From Bacteroidales bacterium (GTDB lineage Bacteria; Bacteroidota; Bacteroidia; Bacteroidales; UBA12077), in NCBI GenBank assembly GCA_003446015.1, contig DMBU01000021.1:2112-7971 (forward strand): a stretch of DNA of 5,860 nucleotides, given 5' to 3'. Position numbers and translations under genes: made by a program. This document shows positions 1 through 5,280 of the stretch, in pieces; position 1 is the stretch's first letter, and every line of letters starts with the position of its first letter. The notes under the pieces were generated by a model. The model ran no database searches, was not told where the DNA came from, and saw only the letters and a list, made by a program, of their open reading frames with translations.

Positions 1-2359
1 CATTTTACGGGCAAAAGAGATATTGGTCGACCGACCGCATGCACATATTATGCAAGCCAAAGCAGGGCTCGTACCTGATGAAAATATTGTTTCTACATGC
101 TCATTTGCATATGGAGTTTTCAATTCGCATCTAACTCAAGGTAATACCAATTTTAATATTCTATTATCAGTTTGCTCCAGTCAGTTCAATCTCGCACCCG
201 AAACAGGACAACGGATTTTTGTTAAGCTTGATGGCAAATATTATATACTTGGGGTTCCCTCCGCTTTTGAAATGGGATTAAATCATTGTCGATGGATTTA
301 CAAGTTTGGGGATCATTGTTTTCAGATTCGAACCTGGACATCTAAATCAGCTCCACAGGTCAACCTCGACTTTAAAGTCCTTAATGGGAATCATGTTGAT
401 TTATTTATTACACATCATTTTGATGAAGCCAATGGCTGGGATACAAATCCCGGAACTCAATTCGGTGAGTATATAGCCAAACCGAAAGCAGACAGCATGA
501 TAGCTGATAAATTTACAAATGCACAGTTCAGGATAATAGTTCAGAGTAAGAATAATGAGTTTAAAGCTTGTAACGATGATGCAGTTTATCTCCATAAGAA
601 AACACAATCGGATTCATTATTTGTTCTTGATGTTAAGAATACATCAGATTTTTGTATGAGTTTTATTGGCGAAGTATGTAAAAGTGCAAAAGTAGTTAAC
701 ATTAAAAATTCAGACGATCAATGGCACTCAGATTGCCTCGATGCTCAGTCTTCGTGGAAGAACTTAAGTTTAAGCATGAATTTACAGGGAGATCAGAAAG
801 ACATTGCCGCCATTCGTGAAATCTTGCCGTGGTATGGTATAAATGCACTTATCCATTTCTTAACACCCTATGGATTGGAGCAATTCAGCGGAGCAGCCTG
901 GGGTACACGCGATGTTTGTCAAGGACCAATTGACTTACTTTTAGGCTTGGAAAAGTATAATGAAGCCAAACAATTGTTGCTAACCATATTTTCGAACCAA
1001 AATCCTGATGGCGGCTGGGCACAATGGTGGATGTTCGACAGCTACTCAGCTATCCGGGCTCACGATGCCCATGGTGATGTTGTTTACTGGGGTATGATTG
1101 CTCTTAGCAACTACATCAAAGTTACGGGCGATCTGAAAATTCTAAACGAAGTTCTGCCCTATTACAACAAAAATGGTATTGTGAATAGTGAAAAAACACC
1201 ACTTAGTGAACACATAGAACGGCTTATTCAAATGATAATTGATTCATTTATCCAGGGCACTGCACTGGTTCCATTTGGTGGTGGTGACTGGAACGACTCC
1301 TTACAACCGGTAAGTAAAGAGCTGGCGCAACGTATGATTTCGAGCTGGACGGTCGAAATGAATTACCAGGCTTTTTCCCAATATCAAGTAGTTTATGAGT
1401 TGACCGATAATAAAGAAAAAGCGAATGAGTTGAAAGTAATTTGTGAAAAAATCAAAGCCGATTTTAATAAATACCTGATAAGAGATGGAATAGTTGCCGG
1501 ATATGGTCATGTTGAAGAGAAACACAATATCAGCGTAATGCTGCATCCAAGCGATACCCGAACTGGAATACATTACAGCATTTTACCAATGAATCGTGGT
1601 ATTATCAGTGGAATTTTTACAAAAGAACAAGCCCTGCATCATCAGGAACAAATTGAACAACATTTGAAAGGCCCCGATGGTGCACGCCTAATGGATCGAC
1701 CCATCGAATACAAAGGGGGTATACAAACTATTTTTCAAAGAGCCGAAAGCAGCACCTTCTTTGGCCGTGAGATTGGCCTGATGTATGTGCATGAGCATAT
1801 CCGCTATGCTGAATCACTTGCCATTACAGGCAAGGCTGATGCATTTGTGAAAGCGCTTCGACAAGCTATTCCTATTTCGTACAGGGATATTGTACCTTGT
1901 GGTGATATTCGTCAATCGAATTGTTATTACAGCAGTTCCGATGTTGTATTTAAGAGTCGCTATGATGCCGATGAACACTACGATGAAATTAAAACAGGAA
2001 ATATCACACTTAAAGGAGGTTGGCGGGTTTATTCAAGTGGTCCGGGTATTTATATAGGCCTTATTATTTCACGTTTGATTGGTTTGCGTATTGAATACGG
2101 AAATGTAATTATTGATCCGGTATTACCTTATTCCTTTGATGGCTTTTCTGCCCAAATAGATTTTATGAGCCATTCTGTGACATTTAAGTATGCTGTAAAA
2201 GAAAATAATTTTGGACCTAAAGAAATATCCATTAACGGAAAGATCCTTAAGTTTAAACAGGAAGAAAATAAATATCGTATGGGTGGGGCAGTTATTTCAA
2301 CTCCTGAACTTATATCTATGTTGGACAAACAGGATAATATTGTTAAAATATTGGTTTAG
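1..2359 (+). CDS. GH94-type glycoside phosphorylase, 1,2-beta-oligoglucan phosphorylase-like; 5'-truncated by window
   Basis: The frame is open from base 2 with no stop upstream, so the TTG at 23 is an internal Leu codon and the true start lies outside the window. About 785 residues are visible; full-length relatives are about 1,100, so the missing part is probably N-terminal beta-sandwich. Numbering from the TTG at 23, I see FSGAAWGTRDVCQGP (287-302 region), GGGDWNDS (419-426), DGARLMDRP (552-560) and RAESSTFFGREIGL (573-586). These are hallmarks of the GH94 (alpha/alpha)6 barrel. In characterised GH94 enzymes an Asp of the DWND motif (here D422 or D425, most likely D425) is the general acid in phosphorolysis. 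GQRIFVK and LGVPSAFEMG near residues 60-85 resemble the 1,2-beta-oligoglucan phosphorylases, which release alpha-glucose 1-phosphate from beta-1,2-glucans. No signal peptide can be judged. Family is fairly sure; the exact substrate is inference, and cellobiose- or laminaribiose-type activity is not excluded. Confidence 0.8.
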   Translation, partial: ILRAKEILVDRPHAHIMQAKAGLVPDENIVSTCSFAYGVFNSHLTQGNTNFNILLSVCSSQFNLAPETGQRIFVKLDGKYYILGVPSAFEMGLNHCRWIYKFGDHCFQIRTWTSKSAPQVNLDFKVLNGNHVDLFITHHFDEANGWDTNPGTQFGEYIAKPKADSMIADKFTNAQFRIIVQSKNNEFKACNDDAVYLHKKTQSDSLFVLDVKNTSDFCMSFIGEVCKSAKVVNIKNSDDQWHSDCLDAQSSWKNLSLSMNLQGDQKDIAAIREILPWYGINALIHFLTPYGLEQFSGAAWGTRDVCQGPIDLLLGLEKYNEAKQLLLTIFSNQNPDGGWAQWWMFDSYSAIRAHDAHGDVVYWGMIALSNYIKVTGDLKILNEVLPYYNKNGIVNSEKTPLSEHIERLIQMIIDSFIQGTALVPFGGGDWNDSLQPVSKELAQRMISSWTVEMNYQAFSQYQVVYELTDNKEKANELKVICEKIKADFNKYLIRDGIVAGYGHVEEKHNISVMLHPSDTRTGIHYSILPMNRGIISGIFTKEQALHHQEQIEQHLKGPDGARLMDRPIEYKGGIQTIFQRAESSTFFGREIGLMYVHEHIRYAESLAITGKADAFVKALRQAIPISYRDIVPCGDIRQSNCYYSSSDVVFKSRYDADEHYDEIKTGNITLKGGWRVYSSGPGIYIGLIISRLIGLRIEYGNVIIDPVLPYSFDGFSAQIDFMSHSVTFKYAVKENNFGPKEISINGKILKFKQEENKYRMGGAVISTPELISMLDKQDNIVKILV

Positions 2360-2430
2360 GACTTATTTATTTTAACAGAAAATGGCAAGAAGCATTTGTC
2401 GATACCCTATAAATAAATAGCAATGGAATG

Positions 2431-2461
2431 AACTACTTCTGGATCCTGTCCCGAAGTAGTT
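2431..2461. terminator. Candidate bidirectional terminator between convergent genes
   Basis: AACTACTTC (2431-2439) and GAAGTAGTT (2453-2461) form a perfect 9-bp inverted repeat around a 13-nt loop that contains GGATCC. It lies in the 120-nt gap between the converging 3' ends of the phosphorylase gene and asnA, where a shared terminator is expected. Neither side has a strong U-tract; the minus-strand side is only moderately T-rich. It may work poorly as an intrinsic terminator, or instead stabilise 3' ends. The rest of 2360-2479 shows nothing else. Confidence 0.5.
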
Positions 2462-2479
2462 ACTAAATTAGATTCTTAT

Positions 2480-3469
2480 TTAAAAACACCCAATATTTGC
2501 TTGGACTTCACTTATGCTTCTTTTTTTGAGTAAAAACATGGCCAGTCTCGATTGCCCAATTCCCCCTCCTATAGTCAAAAGAAGTTCATCATTCATTAAT
2601 CTTTTATGGAAATTTAAATCTAAGCGGTTTTCATTTTTAGTCAGTTTTAATTGGCGTAAAAGGGCTTTTTTATCAACCCGAATACCCATTGATGATATTT
2701 CAAATGCACTTTTTAAAACCGGGTTCCAAACAATGATATCTCCATTTAATCCTCTATTTTTTCCGGTAGTTTGAGTTGACCAGTCGTCATAATCTGGTGC
2801 TCGAAGATCATGCGGAACACCATCTGATAATTCATACCCAATACCCATAATAAAAACTGCCCCATAATCTTTAGCAACTACATTCTCTCTTTCCCGCGGA
2901 GTTAATTTTGGGTAACGATATTGCAATTCCTCGGAATGTATAAAATTAATTTTTTCAGGAAGACCTGGAGTTATCGTCGGATATAAAACTGAGATATATC
3001 TTTCAGTTTCCTTAATTGATTCATAGATTTGCTCAACTGTTCTTTTTAAAAATTCAATATTTCTATCTTCTTTTCTAATGTGTTTTTCCCAATCCCACTG
3101 ATCAACAAATATTGAATGAATAGGACTTATAATTTCATCAGGGCGCAAGGCTTTCATATCTGTAATAATTCCCTGTCCGATTGGTAAATTTAATTCGCCA
3201 ATCTTTAATCTTTTCCATTTAGCTAAAGATTGCACAATTTCTAACTTTCGATCGGGATATGATTTCGCTAAAAAACTTATTGGTTTTTCAATACCATTTA
3301 AGTCATCATTTATTCCCGTGCCTGAAGCTACAAACAGTGGAGCACTTACCTCAATCAGATTTAATTGCATTGAAAGATCTTTTTTAAAGTAATCTTTTAA
3401 TTCAACTAAAGCTTTCTCTGTTTCGATTCTATCCAGAATCATGTGTTGTGTTTTAATTGTGTGTTGCAT
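2480..3469 (-). CDS. asnA: Aspartate-ammonia ligase (asparagine synthetase A)
   Basis: This enzyme makes asparagine from aspartate, ammonia and ATP (giving AMP and PPi) in the cytoplasm. The 329-residue protein keeps the conserved AsnA blocks throughout: SLAKWKR (81-87), MKALRPDE (105-112), VDQWDWE (122-128), RAPDYDDWST (223-232), LNGDIIVWNPVL (241-252), ISSMGIRVD (258-266) and GGGIGQSRL (301-309), the last being the class II synthetase-like ATP-site motif. Length matches E. coli AsnA (330). The ATG at 3467-3469 gives an N-terminus about 9 residues longer than the E. coli protein, as I recall for Bacteroides homologues; Met10 is the alternative. The C-terminus stops at NIGCF, roughly where others read GVWP, so the usual tail of about ten or more residues is absent. 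No Shine-Dalgarno is present; the start follows an A/T-rich stretch. It appears monocistronic and controlled by the tandem Asn-rich leaders upstream. Confidence 0.97.
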   Translation of the reverse strand: MQHTIKTQHMILDRIETEKALVELKDYFKKDLSMQLNLIEVSAPLFVASGTGINDDLNGIEKPISFLAKSYPDRKLEIVQSLAKWKRLKIGELNLPIGQGIITDMKALRPDEIISPIHSIFVDQWDWEKHIRKEDRNIEFLKRTVEQIYESIKETERYISVLYPTITPGLPEKINFIHSEELQYRYPKLTPRERENVVAKDYGAVFIMGIGYELSDGVPHDLRAPDYDDWSTQTTGKNRGLNGDIIVWNPVLKSAFEISSMGIRVDKKALLRQLKLTKNENRLDLNFHKRLMNDELLLTIGGGIGQSRLAMFLLKKRSISEVQANIGCF

Positions 3470-3501
3470 TTTAATTTATTTTAAGGATTTAACATTTAAA
3501 T

Positions 3502-3536
3502 AAAAAACCCTTCACTGAATTTGCAGTGAAGGGTTT
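3502..3536 (-). terminator. Attenuator terminator 2 in the asnA leader
   Basis: On the minus strand AAACCCTTCACTG (3536-3524) and CAGTGAAGGGTTT (3517-3505) form a perfect 13-bp stem with a 6-nt loop. A run of six T (3507-3502) follows the GGG. This is a textbook intrinsic terminator lying only 32 nt before the asnA start codon, so it ends transcription before asnA rather than after a gene. Its 5' arm is also the partner of the antiterminator arm at 3560-3569. Confidence 0.9.
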
Positions 3537-3569
3537 CATTAGATATAAAGATTCTATGACCTTCCCTGC
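3523..3569 (-). promoter_or_regulatory. Antiterminator 2 (alternative pairing)
   Basis: GCAGGGAAGG (3569-3560), spanning the last codons of leader peptide 2, can pair with CCTTCACTGC (3532-3523). Nine of ten positions pair, with one internal G/A mismatch and a 27-nt loop. This consumes the 5' arm of terminator 2, so the two folds exclude each other. A ribosome at the leader stop codon (3556-3554) would cover the first arm; a ribosome stalled on the Asn codons would leave it free. Pairing was worked out by eye, without energy calculation. Confidence 0.75.
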
Positions 3570-3616
3570 GGAGGATGACGATTATTATTATTATTATTTC
3601 TTGAATTAAATCTCAT
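3554..3616 (-). CDS. Asparagine leader peptide 2 (20 aa, six consecutive Asn codons)
   Basis: ATG at 3616-3614, stop TAG at 3556-3554, reading MRFNSRNNNNNNRHPPQGRS. Seven of 20 residues are Asn, all AAT, with six in a row at 3598-3581. It lies upstream of an intrinsic terminator and then asnA, the gene for asparagine synthesis, which is the arrangement of classical amino-acid leader peptides (trp, his, leu). The last Asn codon is 11 nt before the antiterminator arm, and the stop codon is 3 nt past it, so ribosome position could choose the RNA fold. The start has no clear Shine-Dalgarno, as is usual in this phylum. The peptide itself probably has no function after translation. The AAT run could in principle be a chance trinucleotide repeat, but its position, gene context and the second Asn-rich leader upstream argue against that. 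Confidence 0.85.
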   Translation of the reverse strand: MRFNSRNNNNNNRHPPQGRS

Positions 3617-3633
3617 CTTCAATTTATTATAAC

Positions 3634-3660
3634 AAAAAAACCTTCGTTTCTGGAAGGCTT
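3634..3660 (-). terminator. Attenuator terminator 1 in the asnA leader
   Basis: Minus strand AAGCCTTC (3660-3653) pairs with GAAGGTTT (3645-3638), giving 8 bp including one G-U pair, with a 7-nt loop (CAGAAAC). Seven T (3640-3634) follow GAAGG. It is an intrinsic terminator, weaker than the second one because the outer part of the stem is A-U. It lies between leader peptides 1 and 2. Confidence 0.82.
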
Positions 3661-3699
3661 TATAAAATCTTTATATTTTGATTACTATAATAGCCTTCC
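3652..3699 (-). promoter_or_regulatory. Antiterminator 1 (alternative pairing)
   Basis: GGAAGGCT (3699-3692), in the last codons of leader peptide 1, is perfectly complementary to AGCCTTCC (3659-3652), the 5' arm of terminator 1. The 8-bp helix closes a 32-nt loop and excludes the terminator fold. The stop codon of leader 1 is 4 nt past the arm, so a terminating ribosome would mask it. A weaker upstream partner, CTTTCT (3735-3730) against AGGAAG (3700-3695), six pairs with one G-U, could sequester the arm when the leader is not translated; that part is speculative. Confidence 0.78.
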
Positions 3700-3759
3700 T
3701 TTCCGTAAATTATTATTTACAGAATTATTAGAAAGATTATTAGTTGTAATTTGATACAT
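3685..3759 (-). CDS. Asparagine leader peptide 1 (24 aa, seven Asn)
   Basis: ATG at 3759-3757, stop TAG at 3687-3685. The Asn-rich core is NNLSNNSVNNN (residues 7-17), giving seven Asn of 24, all AAT codons. The C-terminal part, LRKGRLL, is encoded by the antiterminator arm. Like leader 2, its end carries Gly-Arg as GGA AGG, because these bases form the arm. The last Asn codon ends 9 nt before the arm. The ORF lies about 20 nt downstream of a good phylum-type promoter and is followed by its own terminator, so this is a complete attenuator unit in series with the second one. No Shine-Dalgarno is visible. An Asn-rich short ORF could arise by chance in AT-rich DNA, but the arm-stop geometry repeated in both units makes this unlikely. 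Confidence 0.8.
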   Translation of the reverse strand: MYQITTNNLSNNSVNNNLRKGRLL

Positions 3760-3777
3760 TTCTTATAGATTATTTTT

Positions 3778-3808
3778 CAAATGTAGTTTATCTAAAACTA
3801 AAATCAAA
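3778..3808 (-). promoter_or_regulatory. Bacteroidota-type promoter for the asnA leader
   Basis: The minus strand has TTTG (3808-3805), a 19-nt spacer, then TACATTTG (3785-3778), an exact match to the phylum -7 consensus TAnnTTTG with the expected -33 element. Transcription should start around 3770-3775, placing the leader 1 start codon roughly 10-15 nt into the RNA. This makes the whole attenuator region belong to asnA and not to the gene upstream. Confidence 0.75.
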
Positions 3809-3837
3809 ATTATTTCTGAATCCCGATTTAAACTATT

Positions 3838-3856
3838 GTATGTTCAAATCACATAC
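3838..3856 (-). terminator. Weak hairpin at the end of the PorV-like gene
   Basis: Minus strand GTATGT (3856-3851) and ACATAC (3843-3838) form a 6-bp stem with a 7-nt loop, starting at the last base of the gene's stop codon. No U-tract follows, so termination efficiency is doubtful. It is listed because no other terminator separates this gene from the asnA promoter. Confidence 0.3.
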
Positions 3857-5034
3857 TAAAACCTCAAATGTGATTTATCTAGATTAAAGCTATATCCAGC
3901 AGTTAATATCCAGGTTCCGTGAAGTGGAGAATCATTTTCTGCTTTTATTTTCATATAATCTAGCATAAAGCCATAAAGTCCTATTCCATAACCAAAAGTC
4001 TGATAATTTCTATTTCCTTTCGTTTCATGTTCCAAATGCCTGCCATGTCTAAAAGCAATATATCCATAATCCAAAAAACTTAGTCGAAATTCGCTTCCAA
4101 ACTTGTGTTTAATTTCATTAATTTCCTCATCAAATCCTCCCGGAGCGTCATAGAAAGATTGGTAAAGTGCTTTTAATGAACTTATATCAGGATCATATCC
4201 ATTTGTAATATTTCCATCAAAGTCATATGCGGGTGGTGTAGGAACCAGATATTTTTCTGCTTGATACCCAAGTTCAATATTAAATCGAAAATTTTTATGA
4301 ATATAGATATCAGGGTTTATGAATAATCCTAATGATAATTTCTGAGGTATAAAATCCTTTTCTCCTTCCACATAAGAAATTCTTGGGCCAAGATTTGTTA
4401 AAGCTAATCCTGCATTTGTATTTAAAAAGGATTTGTTATTTAAATTATATTGATGCTGATAACTTAAGCCAAAATCAAAGGAAATGGAATGAATAGTATT
4501 AACATCAATTAGCGCAGAAGCGATTTTACTCTTAAAGAATTTTAAAGCAATCCCAGCAGAAATGGATTTATTAAATGAACGTGAATATGCCAGTTTAATG
4601 AAATATTCGTAAGACTTATCTGTGCCTATGTAATATCCATTGTTATCTGTATAATTAATTTCGCCTAAATTAAAATAGGTAAAGTTTATGGCGAGAGCAT
4701 TGGATGAATCGGCAGCATAAAACCCGGAAATTCCATATAAGTTTACATCAGAAACAATGTTTTTTAACCAGGGTTCGTAAAAAGCATTTATGCCAGCAAA
4801 TTGACCATTATTTGAAATTAACGCTGGGTTTTGATAAACGCCTGCATTTTTATAAAATGGAGAAGTTACAGTTCCCACTTCACCAAAACCACCTAGTCTT
4901 GAATTTGTATTAATATCTAAAAATGCTGCTGAATACTCCAGTAAATTAGATTCTGAACCTGTCAAATTAATATCGGGCTGTGCAAAGCTTTGATTTACAA
5001 TTAAAGTAGCAACAAAAAACCATCTTAGTTTCAT
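3856..5034 (-). CDS. PorV-family outer membrane protein (type IX secretion, LptO-like)
   Basis: The 392-residue protein starts with a signal peptide (MKLRWFF..., probable cleavage after Ala18 in SFA-QP). The N-terminal block FLDINTNSRLGGFGEVG (residues about 38-54), then YQNPALIS, PWLKNIVSDVNLYGISGFY and FNLGEINYTDNNG, resemble PorV. Length is close to that of P. gingivalis PorV (about 390 residues). PorV is a 14-strand FadL-like outer membrane barrel that shuttles type IX secretion cargo from the translocon to the PorU sortase. The C-terminus (ILTAGYSFNLDKSHLRF) has the alternating aromatic pattern of a closing beta strand. The neighbours are not known secretion genes and porU is not visible, so this may be a paralogue and not the main PorV; I leave the symbol blank. 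It starts 5 nt after the small membrane protein's stop codon, so the two are probably cotranscribed. No Shine-Dalgarno is seen; the start follows AAATAAAAAC. Confidence 0.78.
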   Translation of the reverse strand: MKLRWFFVATLIVNQSFAQPDINLTGSESNLLEYSAAFLDINTNSRLGGFGEVGTVTSPFYKNAGVYQNPALISNNGQFAGINAFYEPWLKNIVSDVNLYGISGFYAADSSNALAINFTYFNLGEINYTDNNGYYIGTDKSYEYFIKLAYSRSFNKSISAGIALKFFKSKIASALIDVNTIHSISFDFGLSYQHQYNLNNKSFLNTNAGLALTNLGPRISYVEGEKDFIPQKLSLGLFINPDIYIHKNFRFNIELGYQAEKYLVPTPPAYDFDGNITNGYDPDISSLKALYQSFYDAPGGFDEEINEIKHKFGSEFRLSFLDYGYIAFRHGRHLEHETKGNRNYQTFGYGIGLYGFMLDYMKIKAENDSPLHGTWILTAGYSFNLDKSHLRF

Positions 5035-5039
5035 TGTTT

Positions 5040-5207
5040 TTATTTATAAATCAGTTTCAAAATATATCTTCCGATAAAATAAACAATTAAAAATCCAACA
5101 TAACGAAATCGAAATAATTCTTTGTTTGTATCGAATTCATTAACCAAAACTAAAAAAATTGCCAAAACAATTAAAAAAATTATGTCGTAAATAACAGCTT
5201 TTTTCAT
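5040..5207 (-). CDS. Small membrane protein, two predicted helices, unknown function
   Basis: I chose the ATG at 5207-5205 (MKKAVIYDIIF..., 55 residues). The in-frame TTG at 5237 lies inside the terminator of the preceding gene and is unlikely. Residues about 5-22 (VIYDIIFLIVLAIFLVLV) form one hydrophobic helix. After a short charged loop (NEFDTNKELFRFR), a second helix runs over about 37-50 (VGFLIVYFIGRYIL), ending LKLIYK. Basic residues at both ends suggest N- and C-termini inside the cytoplasm. I do not recognise a family. Five nucleotides separate it from the PorV-like gene, so it is probably translated from the same mRNA and may be related to envelope function; that is inference from position only. 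Its small size makes it the least certain larger gene here. Confidence 0.6.
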   Translation of the reverse strand: MKKAVIYDIIFLIVLAIFLVLVNEFDTNKELFRFRYVGFLIVYFIGRYILKLIYK

Positions 5208-5221
5208 GTTAAATTGATTAT

Positions 5222-5256
5222 AAAATAAAACTTCCAAAGTATAAAACCTCGGAAGT
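5222..5256 (-). terminator. Terminator after the DsrE lipoprotein gene
   Basis: On the minus strand ACTTCCGAGGT (5256-5246) pairs with ACTTTGGAAGT (5240-5230), 11 bp including two G-U pairs, with a 5-nt loop. T-rich TTTATTTT follows at 5229-5222. It lies 24 nt past the stop codon of the DsrE gene and ends 15 nt before the small membrane protein's ATG. Read-through could feed the genes downstream. Confidence 0.75.
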
Positions 5257-5280
5257 GTAGTCTAAATATAAAAATCGTTT

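Noticed and set aside
401..607. Minus-strand open frame of 68 codons inside the phosphorylase gene
   Set aside because: Antisense to a well-supported conserved coding region and resembles no family; a shadow. The same holds for 1301-1573 and 2128-2328 on the minus strand.
2514..2774. Plus-strand open frame of 86 codons
   Set aside because: Antisense to the conserved C-terminal half of asnA; shadow frame.
3484..3498. Tiny ORF ATG-TTA-AAT-CCT-TAA (MLNP) between terminator 2 and asnA
   Set aside because: Four codons with a single Asn in A/T-rich sequence; expected by chance and without a hairpin behind it.
3502..3855. T-box riboswitch or other tRNA/metabolite-binding leader for asnA
   Set aside because: No T-box-like conserved element, stem I or specifier layout is seen; two Asn-rich translated ORFs with matched arms explain the hairpins better.
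4704..4913. Plus-strand open frame of 69 codons
   Set aside because: Antisense to the PorV-like gene, with no recognisable features.
5208..5237. Upstream TTG start for the small membrane protein (adds ten residues)
   Set aside because: These codons overlap the 3' arm of the preceding gene's terminator, and the ATG at 5207 gives a better signal-like N-terminus.
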